Under the pieces are notes generated by a model, which was not told where the DNA came from, searched no databases, and saw only the letters and a program-made list of their open reading frames with translations. A stretch of 64,000 nucleotides of DNA, from the NCBI RefSeq assembly GCF_036250755.1, contig NZ_CP109583.1, positions 1,240,001-1,304,000 on the forward strand. Direction: 5' to 3'. Below, one piece after another: positions 1-8,973 of the stretch (the first letter of the stretch is position 1; every line of letters begins with the position of its first letter). This stretch comes from Streptomyces uncialis (GTDB lineage: Bacteria; Actinomycetota; Actinomycetes; Streptomycetales; Streptomycetaceae). The position numbers were made by a program, and so were the translations under genes.

Positions 1-358
1 GGCGAAAATCCGCGCTATCCGAAAGGACCGCGATGGCTCCCCCGTCGTACCTCCGGAACGCCTCGGCGCCCCGGCCCGGTCGGGACCGTAGCAACGGGCT
101 CCGGCACCGCGCACCGTCACGTGCCTGGCTTGTCACGCGGGACGGGGACCCGACGAGCACCATAGGCCGGGGCTCTCCCGTACCGTCCGGCCGGCGGCTG
201 TGACGGGTCAGCCGGTCCAGCGGCGGCCCCGGGACACCTCCCGGACGCTGCCCGCCGGGACCAGACCCGTGGGTCGGGAGGTGCGCCGGGTGCCGGGGCC
301 GTCGGCGGGGTCCCGCCCGTCCTCCGCCGGATTTCCCGACAGCAAGGGTGATGACGCT

Positions 359-1519
359 GTGCTGAGCCGATCCTTGGACACCGAAGCGTGCCCGGTGTGC
401 GGGGCGCCCTTGCTGCGCGGCACCGGCGCGGGGCGCCGCAGGAGGTATTGCGGGACCGCGTGCCGGAGCAAGGCGCAGCGGCTGCGGCAGGCGGGCGGCC
501 GGGCCCAGGAGCCGGTCGCCCAGGGTCCGCTCGGACGTCAGCTCGCCGGTGAGGTGCAGCGGCTCGGGCAGCAGCTGCTGGACGGTGAGCTGGCCGGGGA
601 GGACCTGGCGACGCTGCTGGACCGGGCGTCGGCCGTGCGCAAGGAGGTGGACCTGTATGTCGCGGCGGCAGTGCAGGACGCCCGGCATCGCGGTGAGAAA
701 TGGGAGGAGATCGCGAAGGCCGCGCACATCGCGCCGGACACCGCCCGGACCCGCTGGCGGGAGGACCGGGTCTGCCGGATGCTGGAGCTGCACGCCAACG
801 ACAAGGGTGCCGCTCCCGTGCGGCTGCGGCCCGCGGGGCTCGCCGGTGAGCCCGAGGGGGACCCGGCGGGCACCGAGGACGGCGGCGACGGCGGCGACAC
901 GGCCGCCCAGGCGCGCCAGTCGCGGTCCACCGCCTCCCTGGGGCGGCTCGCGTCGGCCCTGTCCGCGCTGCACACGGCGAGCGGGCTGAGCATCCGGGAG
1001 GTCGCGGACTCGACGCGGCTGTCCCCGTCGTACATCTCGCGCATCCTGTCCGGGGACCGCTATCCGACCTGGGACCTGGTGTGCGCGCTCGCCCTGCTCT
1101 TCCATGGGGACCCCGCCGAGCTGCGGGTGCTTTTCGAGGCGGCGCACGGTCTGACCGCTCCGCCGCGGCAGTCGGCCCGGCAGGGGATCGCCCGGCTGCA
1201 CGCGGCACTCAGGGGGCTGCATCTGGCGGCCCGCTCCCCCGGTCCCCGGGAGATCGCCCGCAGAAGCGGCAACACCGTCAGCGCCTCGATGGCGCAGCAC
1301 ACCCTCGACGGGCTGGACATCCCCGAATGGGAGGTGCTGGCGGCGCTCGTACGGGCCCTCGGCGGTCGTCCGGCGGACATCAAACCGCTGTGGGAGTCGG
1401 TGCATTACGTGTTCCTGATGTGCGACGACCCCCGCGAGGGCACGCCGGACGCGCCGACCGCCCGGCTGCCCGCCCAGCGCGGCGCGACGGATGGACCGTC
1501 GTATGGCCGAAGCGTCTGA
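359..1519 (+). CDS. Zinc-finger and XRE-type HTH transcriptional regulator
   Basis: Predicted DNA-binding regulator of about 386 aa. Near the N-terminus a short Cys cluster (CPVCGAPL then YCGTACR) looks like a zinc ribbon. Further on comes a stretch with HTH character (WEEIAKAAHIAPDTARTRWR), and near the middle an XRE-type HTH (SIREVADSTRLSPSYISRIL), followed by a second HTH-like segment (EIARRSGNTVSASMAQHTL). The frame stays open back to GTG 200, but GTG 359 has an AAGGG-type ribosome site about 10 bases upstream and starts just before the conserved Cys cluster, so I prefer it. The next gene overlaps its 3' end, suggesting co-translation. Target genes are unknown. Confidence 0.75.
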   Translation: MLSRSLDTEACPVCGAPLLRGTGAGRRRRYCGTACRSKAQRLRQAGGRAQEPVAQGPLGRQLAGEVQRLGQQLLDGELAGEDLATLLDRASAVRKEVDLYVAAAVQDARHRGEKWEEIAKAAHIAPDTARTRWREDRVCRMLELHANDKGAAPVRLRPAGLAGEPEGDPAGTEDGGDGGDTAAQARQSRSTASLGRLASALSALHTASGLSIREVADSTRLSPSYISRILSGDRYPTWDLVCALALLFHGDPAELRVLFEAAHGLTAPPRQSARQGIARLHAALRGLHLAARSPGPREIARRSGNTVSASMAQHTLDGLDIPEWEVLAALVRALGGRPADIKPLWESVHYVFLMCDDPREGTPDAPTARLPAQRGATDGPSYGRSV

Positions 1520-1997
1520 CGCCCCCCGGTCGGGACCGGCGCGTCCCGCGTCCGGCGGGGTGAACCGTGAACAGCGCGCGCACGCCACGTCGGTGGCCGC
1601 GTACCAGGCGTTCCGGGCGCGGAACCACCGGCCGTACGTGGTGTACGCGTCGATCCGGCTGGGTGCGGACGGGATGGCGGAGTCGGTGGTGGCGGAGGTC
1701 TTCACCGATCTGGCGATCTCCTGGCGCGCGGCGCTGGCGAGCGCGGAACCGGCGGCGGTCGCCTGGCAGATCCTCGGCCGTCATGTGGACGACCAGCTCG
1801 GTCGCCCCCGGCGGCCGGTGCGGGGGCGGGTCCGGGGTATCGCGGCGGCGCGTGAGGACGCGCTGCTGCTGCGCAACCGGATGCGGCTCAGCTCCGAACG
1901 CGCCGCCGAGGTCATGGGGTTGTCGACGGCGGACTTCCAGGTGCTGGTGTCCCGGGAGAGGAGGGCGGGTCCCGTCACGGCGTCGGCTCCGGGGTGA
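1503..1997 (+). CDS. Small sigma-factor-like regulatory protein
   Basis: A protein of about 164 aa whose start (ATG 1503, or GTG 1491) lies inside the end of the preceding HTH gene, so the two are probably translated together. The middle segment (RPYVVYASIRLGADGMAESVV) is followed by a C-terminal part resembling sigma region 4 (LLLRNRMRLSSERAAEVMGL, then STADFQVLVSRERR). Streptomyces encode many such short sigma-70-like proteins next to regulators. No clear region 2 is visible, so it may be a degenerate sigma factor or a partner of the upstream regulator rather than a working sigma. Confidence 0.6.
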   Translation: MAEASDAPRSGPARPASGGVNREQRAHATSVAAYQAFRARNHRPYVVYASIRLGADGMAESVVAEVFTDLAISWRAALASAEPAAVAWQILGRHVDDQLGRPRRPVRGRVRGIAAAREDALLLRNRMRLSSERAAEVMGLSTADFQVLVSRERRAGPVTASAPG

Positions 1998-2025
1998 GAC
2001 CAGTTGGTGAAGGCGGCCACCCGCT

Positions 2026-2916
2026 GTGACCTCCAGCACTACGATGAGTGGTCCTGGTGCGCGCCGGTCGGGCGCGCGCCCGGTCGTCTCCTGGGGGCGC
2101 CTCGTGGAACCGGACCGGCTTCCGTACGGTATCGATGTCAACACACCGAGTGTCGCGCGTATGTACGACAGTCTCCTCGGCGGACGGGACAACTACCCGG
2201 CCGACCGGGCCGCTTGTTCGGCGCTGCTGGAGAAGGTGCCCAGCATGCGTGAACTGGCGCTGAACAACCGCCAGTTCCTGCGCCGGGTGGTGCACACGCT
2301 CGCGAAGGACTTCGGTGTCCGGCAGTTCATCGACCATGGTTCCGGGCTGCCCACCCAGGACAACGTGCATGAGATCGCCCAGCGCGTCGACGACCGCAGC
2401 AGGGTCGTCTACATCGACAACGACCCGATCGTGCGGAACATCGGCGGCGCCATACTGGAGCGCAACGACCGCACCGCCGTCATCCAGGCCGATATGCGGC
2501 ACACGGAGAACATCTTCACGCATCCCTCGGTGACGGCTCTGATCGACATGAAGGAGCCGGTGGCGGCGCTCTTCGTCTCGGTGCTGCACTGTCTGCCCGA
2601 CAGCGCCGACCCCGGCGCGCTCATCGCGGATGTGGCGTCCCGGCTCCCGGACGGGAGCTTCATGGTGGTGTGCCAGCTGGTCAGCGACTCACCGGCGATC
2701 CGTGACTTCGTCACCGGCTTCATGGACGAACAGACCCAGGGCAACTGGGGCCGGGTCCGGGAGAAGAGCGACGTCGCCGCGTACTGCGCGCCCCTGGACC
2801 TGGTCGAGCCCGGACTGGTCGAGGTGTCGCGGTGGCGCCCCGGCGCGGACGACGTACCCCCCCAGCTGACGTTCGAGTGGGAGGAGTACGGCGGCGTGGG
2901 GCAGGTCCGCCGCTGA
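2026..2916 (+). CDS. SAM-dependent methyltransferase, DUF574 family
   Basis: Member of the actinobacterial S-adenosylmethionine methyltransferase family DUF574 (Methyltransf_19). Family signatures are present in order: the early NTPSVARMYDSLLGGRDNYP stretch, NNRQFL, the SAM-binding segment FIDHGSGLPTQDNVHE, then VVYIDNDPIV with the acidic motif, and a late HCLPD. Length (about 296 aa) is normal. Substrates of this family are not established; Streptomyces carry many paralogues close to regulatory genes. Start is GTG 2026 with a GAAGG upstream, or ATG 2044. It follows the sigma-like gene by 28 bp in the same direction. Confidence 0.88.
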   Translation: MTSSTTMSGPGARRSGARPVVSWGRLVEPDRLPYGIDVNTPSVARMYDSLLGGRDNYPADRAACSALLEKVPSMRELALNNRQFLRRVVHTLAKDFGVRQFIDHGSGLPTQDNVHEIAQRVDDRSRVVYIDNDPIVRNIGGAILERNDRTAVIQADMRHTENIFTHPSVTALIDMKEPVAALFVSVLHCLPDSADPGALIADVASRLPDGSFMVVCQLVSDSPAIRDFVTGFMDEQTQGNWGRVREKSDVAAYCAPLDLVEPGLVEVSRWRPGADDVPPQLTFEWEEYGGVGQVRR

Positions 2917-2930
2917 TCCGGCACGGGTGA

Positions 2931-2953
2931 GGCCCGGCCCCGGGGCCGGGTCC
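2931..2953. terminator. GC-rich hairpin between convergent genes
   Basis: GGCCCGGCCCC followed directly by its near-perfect complement GGGGCCGGGTCC. It lies 14 bp after the methyltransferase stop and 31 bp before the stop of the opposing XRE gene, so it can serve both strands. Confidence 0.5.
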
Positions 2954-2984
2954 CACCGCACGCGGGTCTCACCACACGCGGGTC

Positions 2985-3905
2985 TCACCACACGTGGGTC
3001 GCGGCCTCGTCGAGCAGCGCGCGGGTGTGCTCGTAGGGGCTGGCGAGGCCGCAGAGGTTGTTCATGACGGCCTGGTACCGCTCGGTGTCCGCGGGCTTCT
3101 CGTAGTAGGTCGCGCCTTCGAACTGTTCGAGGTAGACCATGTCCGGCAGATGGTCGGCGGCATGGAAGCGCAAGTGCACGACCGGATGTCCCACGACGAC
3201 CCCGGCCGCCCCGACGGACTGGGAGGCGATCTGGAGTCTGAGCTGGTACGGGAGTTCCTCCAGCAGATTCAGCAGATGCCGGACCTGTCTGCGCATGGTC
3301 CCGGGTGAGCCGACCTGACGGGTGAAGACCCCCTCGTCCATCACCGCGAGGAGCACCGGCGGGTCCAGTCGGCGGCGGAACATCTCCAGCCGTTCGACAC
3401 GGACCTGTACGCGGGTGTCGATCTCCTGCCGGGAGGCGGTGGGATGGACCGAGCGGATCACGATCTCGGCGTACTCCGGCGTCTGGAGCCATCCCGGGAC
3501 GAGCTGCGGCTCGTACGACAGGATGCGCTGGGCCGCGAGTTCCATCCCGAGCAGCGGCCGTACCCATCGGGGGACGACCTGGCCGTGCTGCTGCCAGGGT
3601 TCGGCCCGCCCCGCCTCGTCGGTGAGGCGGGCCGCGCGCTCGTACTCGGCCTGGTCGGTGACCCCGCACGCCCGCATCAACCGCTCGACGTCCAGCGGCC
3701 GCAGGACGGACTGACCCGTTTCCATACGGCTCACGGTGGATTCCGAGACGCCTATGCAGTCCGCGACATGTCGCGGGGAGATGCGGGCGTGCTCACGGCA
3801 GTTGCGCAGATATCCCGCGACCGCCCGCCGGTGGGCCACCGGGCCCCATTCCGGACGGTGCGGAAAGCCGAGGATCGACGGTGTCCGGCGCGGCTCGAAT
3901 CCCAT
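2985..3905 (-). CDS. XRE-family regulator with DUF5753 domain
   Basis: Typical Streptomyces XRE/Scr1-type regulator of 306 aa. An N-terminal HTH (ISPRHVADCIGVSESTVSRM) is followed by the DUF5753 ligand or partner domain beginning around residue 100 (RILSYEPQLVPGWLQTPEYA) and ending in YLEQFEGATYYEK. Such proteins almost always pair with a DUF397 partner. Here the DUF397 gene lies upstream on the same strand, 94 bp away, so the two probably act as a pair. Length is normal and the frame intact. Confidence 0.9.
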   Translation of the reverse strand: MGFEPRRTPSILGFPHRPEWGPVAHRRAVAGYLRNCREHARISPRHVADCIGVSESTVSRMETGQSVLRPLDVERLMRACGVTDQAEYERAARLTDEAGRAEPWQQHGQVVPRWVRPLLGMELAAQRILSYEPQLVPGWLQTPEYAEIVIRSVHPTASRQEIDTRVQVRVERLEMFRRRLDPPVLLAVMDEGVFTRQVGSPGTMRRQVRHLLNLLEELPYQLRLQIASQSVGAAGVVVGHPVVHLRFHAADHLPDMVYLEQFEGATYYEKPADTERYQAVMNNLCGLASPYEHTRALLDEAATHVW

Positions 3906-3999
3906 ACCGGGCTCCCTGGACGGAGATAAGAAGAACGAGAACCCAGTATGACAGCGCCCGTACCGGCGTGTCAGGGAATGGCCATCCCCCTACGTCCCG

Positions 4000-4230
4000 T
4001 TACCGCACGAAATCGAAGTCCCCGTCCTTGACCCCCTGGATGAACGCCGTCATCTCCTCGGCGGTGTAGATCAGCGCCGGCCCCCTCGGGTCACGGGAGT
4101 TGCGGACCGCGGCGCCACCGTCCGCGAGGCGCGCCACCTCCACACAGTTCCCGCTGCCCCCGCTGCGACGGCTCTTGCGCCACTCCACACCGCCGAGCTC
4201 CCCCGCACCGACTCCGTTCTCGATCCGCAT
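4000..4230 (-). CDS. DUF397 domain protein
   Basis: Small (76 aa) DUF397 protein with the family core WRKSRRSGGSGNCVEVARL, then a charged turn, VRNSRDPRGPALIY, and the terminal FIQGVKDGDFD. Members are thought to bind the adjacent XRE/DUF5753 regulator, which is the next gene downstream on this strand. Start is the ATG at 4230. It diverges from the RsbW-like ATPase gene, an arrangement repeated many times in Streptomyces genomes. Confidence 0.9.
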   Translation of the reverse strand: MRIENGVGAGELGGVEWRKSRRSGGSGNCVEVARLADGGAAVRNSRDPRGPALIYTAEEMTAFIQGVKDGDFDFVR

Positions 4231-4502
4231 CTATGTCACCGCTTTCGGCTCGTCCGACTCTTCCACGCGTGTCCACCGCGTCCAGCGCCACGGCCGTTCA
4301 CCCCGTCGATTTCCATTCGACAAGCTGTACGAATTCCGCCGCTCTGCAATTGCACGGCCACGCACTTGCAGGAACGAAAACCGCACGCGATAGTGACGGC
4401 CCAATGGGCACAATGGCGCCGAAGCACCGGTTCCACGGCCCGTTCTCGTCGGTGGAACGCGGTGCGCCCGAACGGCGCGGCGCAGGTTGTGGGGAGATGG
4501 AC

Positions 4503-5042
4503 ATGGCGGTCGGCCATGGCACGGACGCAGGACGGACCCCGGGGGGCGAGTTCACCGCCGGGGGCCGGTTCCGCGGGCGCCCCCCGGGCGCACCGGCCAA
4601 TCTGGCCGTGCGGTACGGGCTGGGCAGCACACCGTTCGCCGCCCACCTCATCCCGCCCACCACACGCTGCTGTTACGAGGCACGCCGGTTCACCGACCGG
4701 ACACTCGCCCGCTGGGGGATGCAGCAGGTCCGGGACGACGCGGTGCAGGTGGTGTCCGAGCTGGTCGCCAACGCCGCGCGCCACGGGCAGCGCCGCCGCA
4801 GCGACCCCGACGGTACGAAACCGGCCGTGTGGCTGGCGCTCGCCCCCCGCCCCCGGACCCTGCTGTGCGTGGTGAGCGACCCGGGCCCGCGCCGCCCGCG
4901 CCTCTTCCCGCCGTCCCCGCTGGCCGAGCGGCACCGGGGCCTGCCCATCGTGGAGGCGCTCAGCGAGGACTGGGGCTGGAGCGTGGACTGCGGTTCGCGG
5001 GGCAAGTCGGTGTGGGCACGACTCCCGCTGCCGCGCGACTGA
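4503..5042 (+). CDS. RsbW-like ATP-binding protein (HATPase_c)
   Basis: GHKL-type ATPase of about 179 aa of the anti-sigma/serine-kinase class. N-box: VVSELVANAARHG. G1: VVSDPGPRRPR. G2: HRGLPIVEALSEDWGW, ending GSRGKSVWARL. I choose ATG 4503 because GGGGAG sits 6 bases before it; the frame is open back to 4233 but that stretch has no family similarity. It converges on the SigF-like sigma gene, a possible target, but these ATPases are numerous and partner assignment needs evidence. Confidence 0.82.
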   Translation: MAVGHGTDAGRTPGGEFTAGGRFRGRPPGAPANLAVRYGLGSTPFAAHLIPPTTRCCYEARRFTDRTLARWGMQQVRDDAVQVVSELVANAARHGQRRRSDPDGTKPAVWLALAPRPRTLLCVVSDPGPRRPRLFPPSPLAERHRGLPIVEALSEDWGWSVDCGSRGKSVWARLPLPRD

Positions 5043-5215
5043 GCGACTCCCGATGGCGCGCGGCCGAGTTACGGGGCATACGGCTTCCGCTGCCCCGCGT
5101 AACGAGCACGACCGGCCGCTGCCGCTGCCGCGCGACTGAGCACGACCCCCCGCTGCCGCTGTTCCGCGAAGGGGCGCGGGACGTCCGGCTCCCGCCGGTC
5201 CGCGACCGAACACAC

Positions 5216-5250
5216 CGAACCCCACGTGCCGGATGTGCACGTGGGGTTCG
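5216..5250. terminator. Bidirectional hairpin terminator
   Basis: A perfect 14-bp stem (CGAACCCCACGTGC with GCACGTGGGGTTCG) and 7-base loop lies between the stops of the convergent ATPase gene and sigma factor gene. Confidence 0.75.
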
Positions 5251-5275
5251 GCGATTCGGGTACGCCTCGGGCGGG

Positions 5276-6157
5276 TCAGGCCACGGACGGATCGAGCAGA
5301 CCGGCCCGGAACCGCTTGAGCAGTCGGCTGATCAGCCGGGAGACATGCATCTGGGAGATCCCCAGGTGCGCGCCGATCTCGGCCTGGGTGCGCTCCTCGA
5401 CGAAGCGCATGTGCAGGATCAGCCGGTCGCGGTCGCCGAGTTCGGCGACGAGAGGTGCCAGGGAATGGAAGTCCTCGACGAGTTCCATGCCCGGGTCCTC
5501 CTCGCCGATGAAGTCGGCCAGCACGGACTCGCCGTCGCTGCCGCCGTCGGCCGTGAGCGCGGCGTCCAGCGAGGAGGAGTTGTAGCAGTTCGACGCCTTG
5601 CGGGCCTCGATGACCTCTTCCTCGGACAGCGACATCAGCTCCGCCAGTTCGGCGGTCGTCGGGGTGCGCTCCAGACGGCTGCGCAGCTCCTCGGTGGCCT
5701 TGGCCAGCTCGACCCGCGCCTCCTGGAGCCGCCGGGGGACGTGCACGGCCCAGCTGGTGTCACGGAAGAACCGCTTGATCTCGCCCACGATGTACGGGAC
5801 GGCGAAGGTGGTGAACTCCGTCTGCCGGGTCAGCTCGAACCGGTCGATGGCCTTGATCAGACCGATCGTGCCGACCTGGACGATGTCCTCCATCGAGTCG
5901 CCCCGGCCACGGAAGCGGGATGCCGCGTAACGCACCAGGGAGAGGTTCATCTCGATCAGGGTGGAGCGTACGTACTGGTGCTCGGGGGTGCCTTCCTCCA
6001 GGACGGCGAGCCGTTCGAACAGGCCCCGGGACAGTGCCCGTGCCTCACTCGGCCGTACCTTGTGCGGCTGGTCGATCCGGGGCGGGGCGTCCACGAGCTG
6101 TGCCGCTCCGGTCCGCTGTGACGTGCCCGTGGTCCGCGCTTCCGTCACGGCTGCCAT
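5276..6157 (-). CDS. SigB/SigF-type RNA polymerase sigma factor
   Basis: Group 3 sigma-70 factor of about 293 aa, of the stress/development class (SigB, SigF, SigG and paralogues in Streptomyces). Region 2: SLVRYAASRFRGRGDSMEDI with VGTIGLIKAIDRFE and TFAVPYIVGEIKRFFRD. Region 3: the VPRRLQEARVELAKA to EEVIEARKA stretch. Region 4: RFVEERTQAEIGAHLGISQ and HVSRLISRLL. Start could be GTG 6166 or ATG 6157; GGGGTGG precedes the latter. Such sigmas are normally held by an RsbW-like ATPase, and two such ATPases lie nearby (4503 and 7334). The exact paralogue cannot be named from sequence alone. Confidence 0.9.
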   Translation of the reverse strand: MAAVTEARTTGTSQRTGAAQLVDAPPRIDQPHKVRPSEARALSRGLFERLAVLEEGTPEHQYVRSTLIEMNLSLVRYAASRFRGRGDSMEDIVQVGTIGLIKAIDRFELTRQTEFTTFAVPYIVGEIKRFFRDTSWAVHVPRRLQEARVELAKATEELRSRLERTPTTAELAELMSLSEEEVIEARKASNCYNSSSLDAALTADGGSDGESVLADFIGEEDPGMELVEDFHSLAPLVAELGDRDRLILHMRFVEERTQAEIGAHLGISQMHVSRLISRLLKRFRAGLLDPSVA

Positions 6158-6412
6158 GCCGTCCACCCCAATCGTCGTCGCTTCACATCGGGTTCGATGA
6201 TGTTCGGCGCCTTCCCCGGGTCTGACGTCTCACACCTGCCGATCACCAACCAATTTTTTCCGGGGTCGCGGCGGCGGATTTGTCCGGTGGCCCCCGTCCC
6301 GGTCGGGGCGGCCCCGGGCAGGTGGCGGGACGAGGTGCGGCAGATGGGGGATCAAGAGGTGTGAGCGCGGTGCGACGGGACAGAAGGAGGATGACCACGA
6401 GGAGCCCATACC

Positions 6413-6649
6413 GTGATGAAGACCACGCCTGAAGTACTGCGCGACCTGCTGGCCCGCTACGCCGCCCTGCGGTTCGCCGTCGCCGAACGGGAACGCCCGG
6501 AGCTGCGGCGGGCCCTGGCAGAGGTCACCCGCACCCTGTGCGACGCGACCCGGACGGACGACGCGCGGGCGGCGCTCGCCGCGGCGGACGCGGAGCTCGC
6601 CGAGAACTGCTGCGGCGCGGCGGTCACCGCCGCGCGCGGCGCGGCCTGA
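6413..6649 (+). CDS. Small DUF5133-type protein
   Basis: A 78-aa helical protein with the DUF5133 pattern: LRDLLARYAALRFAV, then RRALAEVTRTLCDATRTDDA and ALAAADAEL. The family is common in Streptomyces, often near sigma factor or stress genes, and has no known function. A second member lies at 38221-38448. It starts 256 bp from the divergent sigma gene and precedes the PRC-barrel gene in the same direction. Confidence 0.7.
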   Translation: MMKTTPEVLRDLLARYAALRFAVAERERPELRRALAEVTRTLCDATRTDDARAALAAADAELAENCCGAAVTAARGAA

Positions 6650-6715
6650 GCACGTGTTCCGGTCCACCCCACGCGGTATGTCAAGGCCGTACGTCAAGAA
6701 CGAAGGGAAGTCAGC

Positions 6716-7081
6716 GTGAGCATCCAGAACATCTGGTCGTACACGCCGCTCAGCGGCCACACCGACGCACTCGACCTGACAGGTTTCACCGTCGAGGCCA
6801 CCGACGGGACGATCGGTCATGTCGACCGGCAGGCCGACGGCCGGGGCACCCCGCATCTGGTCGTGGACACCGGCGTCTGGAAGTTCGGCAAGAGCGTCCT
6901 GGTGCCCGCGGGCATCGTGACCGGGGTCGACGCGGCGGAGCAGCGGGTGACGCTGAGCTGCACCAGGGACGAGGTGAAGTCGGCTCCGCTGTTCCGGACG
7001 GACAGCGAGACCCTGGACCCCGCGTACCTCACCGAGGTCGGGGGTTACTATCACGCTCTGCCGACACGGCGTCCCGACTGA
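6716..7081 (+). CDS. PRC-barrel domain protein
   Basis: A 121-aa protein with a PRC-barrel-like N-terminal half (LTGFTVEATDGTIGHVDRQA, HLVVDTGVWKFGKSVLVPAG) and a short tail. PRC-barrel proteins are beta-barrel modules found in RNA-processing and stress contexts; in Streptomyces such genes are often part of SigB-type stress regulons. GTG 6716 follows GAAGGGAAG at a usual distance. Its role here is inferred only from fold and neighbours. Confidence 0.75.
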   Translation: MSIQNIWSYTPLSGHTDALDLTGFTVEATDGTIGHVDRQADGRGTPHLVVDTGVWKFGKSVLVPAGIVTGVDAAEQRVTLSCTRDEVKSAPLFRTDSETLDPAYLTEVGGYYHALPTRRPD

Positions 7082-7187
7082 ACCGAGCTGGACGCCGCCG
7101 GCGGTGTGGCGTCCGTCTCGCGCCCCGGCAAGCCGGTCCGCGGCGCACTCCATATGTCACCGGCCCGCACGGCAGGGAGGCGCGACG

Positions 7188-7337
7188 ATGTCCGATCTGG
7201 GGGAGGCAACCGTGACCCACAACACGGCTCACGACCCGTTCGCGGTCCGGGGCAAGGGTGATCCCGGTCACAGGAGCGCGCCCAGACTGCGGCAGTCCCC
7301 GGCGACCGCGCGACGCGGCGGCGGGACGGACCGATGA
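7188..7337 (+). CDS. Small hypothetical protein coupled to the next gene
   Basis: A 49-codon reading frame with a good ribosome site (GGGAGG, 10 bases before ATG 7188). Its TGA overlaps the ATG of the RsbW-like gene (ATGA), indicating translational coupling. The product is basic and glycine/proline-rich with no recognised domain. It may be a leader or a small partner; the overlap and ribosome site are the only evidence. Confidence 0.4.
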   Translation: MSDLGEATVTHNTAHDPFAVRGKGDPGHRSAPRLRQSPATARRGGGTDR

Positions 7338-7837
7338 GGGCGGCCGACGAGCGCCACCCCGGTACCGGCGGCACCGACGGCGCGAGCGCCCGGGGGACGG
7401 ACTTCAGGGACACGCTGACGGACGGGACCCCGACCGCTCCCGCTTCCGGCCTCGTCCCGGGGATCACCACCGCGGGCGCCGCCCGCGACCATGTGCTGGC
7501 ACTGGTCCATGACCAGGGTGGCCCTCCGTCCGGGGCGGACGGGGAACGGATGGTCATCGATCTGCTGCTGGTGACCTCGGAACTGGTCACCAACGCCATT
7601 CAGCACGGTGGCGGCATCGCGGGCTTCGAGGCGACCCGTACCCGGGCCGGGATGCTGCTGACCGTCCACGACCGCGACGACAGTGTCCCCGCCGACGGGT
7701 ACGGCGGCGCCCTCCCCTCGTCGCATCTGGGCGGCGGCTACGGCTGGCCCCTGATAATCCGGCTGGCCCGCGACATCACCATCAGTCGGCGGGCCGGTGG
7801 CGGGAAGACGATCACCGCACTGGTCCCGCTGGCCTGA
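7334..7837 (+). CDS. RsbW-like ATP-binding protein (HATPase_c)
   Basis: Second GHKL ATPase, 167 aa. N-box: LLVTSELVTNAIQHGGG. G1 equivalent: VHDRDDSVP. Glycine-rich lid: GGGYGWPLIIRLARD, ending GGGKTITALVPLA. The N-terminal 40 residues look disordered. As with the copy at 4503, a role as anti-sigma or anti-anti-sigma kinase is expected from the family. It lies two genes downstream of the divergent SigF-like sigma and may be its regulator. Confidence 0.82.
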   Translation: MRAADERHPGTGGTDGASARGTDFRDTLTDGTPTAPASGLVPGITTAGAARDHVLALVHDQGGPPSGADGERMVIDLLLVTSELVTNAIQHGGGIAGFEATRTRAGMLLTVHDRDDSVPADGYGGALPSSHLGGGYGWPLIIRLARDITISRRAGGGKTITALVPLA

Positions 7838-8075
7838 GGGACGGTCCGCCGGGCGCTCGTCCCGCGCCACGAGGTCTTCGAGGTCGTGGCGCGGCCGGGC
7901 GCGGCAGGACATGGCGGATAGCAGGGCAGCGCCCTGCGCGGGCGGTGTCCGGCCGGTACACGGCGGCGGCCGAGGGCGCACGCGCGCGTCGCGCGGCCAC
8001 GAGTCGGCAGATGTCCCCCCGGAGCCCGCAGGTGTCACCCCCCGGAACCGGGGCACCCGGTCGTGGGAGGTCGAC

Positions 8076-8915
8076 ATGAACGCAGGCGCGCTCACGCACA
8101 AGAGTCGTACCAAGGGACGCCGGATGGCACGGGGACCCGCCATGGAGGGCGCCGCACGGGCCGGGCTCACCGCCCGGGGCGTGATCTATGTGCTGGTCGG
8201 GGCGCTGGCGGTGCGGATCGGGCTCGGCGACGGAGGCCCACAGGCGGACCGGGGCGGTGCGCTGGCCGAGGTGGCCGGGGAGCCCTTCGGCGCGGTGGTG
8301 CTGTGGGCCCTCGGCGTGGGGCTCGTGGGGATGGCCCTGTGGCGGCTGTCGGAGGCCGTGTTCGGTGCCGCGGGCAAGGACGGGGGCAAGCCGAAGAAGC
8401 GGCTCCTCTCCGCGGGCAGATGCCTTTTCTACAGCGTCGTCGCCTGGTCGGTGCTCGCCTTCGCGGCGGGTGCGGGCGGCTCGGGCAGCGGTTCCAGCGA
8501 CCGGCAGTCGCGGGACCTCACCGCCCGCGCGCTGGAGCTGCCCGCCGGTCAGTGGCTGGTGGGGCTGGCGGGCGCGGGGGTGGTGGGCGCCGGCCTGTGG
8601 ATAGGCGGCCGGGCCGCGCTGCGCAAGTACCACGAGCATCTGCGGCTCGGTGCGATGTCCCGCCGAGTGCGGCAGGGAGTCGATGTCACGGGGGTCGGCG
8701 GCGGTGTCGCGCGCGGTCTGGTGTTCGCGACGGCGGGAGTCTTCGCGGTACGTGCGGCGGTCGCCTACGAACCGGACCGGGCCAAGGGCATGGACGACAC
8801 CCTGCGCGCCTTCAAGGACACCCCGCTGGGGCCGTCCCTGCTGGTGGCCGTCGCCGTGGGCCTGGTGCTGTTCGGCGTGTTCTCCTTCGCGATGGCCCGC
8901 TGGCGGAAGTTCTGA
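8076..8915 (+). CDS. DUF1206 membrane protein
   Basis: Integral membrane protein of 279 aa with three repeats of a two-helix unit, each starting AARAGLTARGVIYVLVG-like (second GLVGAGVVGAGLWIGG-like, third VARGLVFATAGVFAVRAAV). That is the DUF1206 architecture. Starts at ATG 8076 with GGGAGG six bases ahead; upstream in-frame sequence is out of character. Function is unknown, though the family is often stress-regulated in actinobacteria. The last helix ends FGVFSFAMARWRKF. Confidence 0.85.
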   Translation: MNAGALTHKSRTKGRRMARGPAMEGAARAGLTARGVIYVLVGALAVRIGLGDGGPQADRGGALAEVAGEPFGAVVLWALGVGLVGMALWRLSEAVFGAAGKDGGKPKKRLLSAGRCLFYSVVAWSVLAFAAGAGGSGSGSSDRQSRDLTARALELPAGQWLVGLAGAGVVGAGLWIGGRAALRKYHEHLRLGAMSRRVRQGVDVTGVGGGVARGLVFATAGVFAVRAAVAYEPDRAKGMDDTLRAFKDTPLGPSLLVAVAVGLVLFGVFSFAMARWRKF

Positions 8916-8934
8916 GGGACACGGGTGCGGGCCG

Positions 8935-8959
8935 GTGTCCGGGGCGGGTCCCCGGACAC
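8935..8959. terminator. Hairpin terminator after the DUF1206 gene
   Basis: Perfect 10-bp stem (GTGTCCGGGG with CCCCGGACAC) and 5-base loop, beginning 20 bp past the DUF1206 stop. Confidence 0.7.
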
Positions 8960-8973
8960 CGGGTCCCGCCGAG

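Noticed and set aside
1..358. An upstream gene at the left edge and the long N-terminal extension from GTG 200
   Set aside because: The edge sequence shows no motif, and residues before GTG 359 are low complexity, so the shorter start is preferred.
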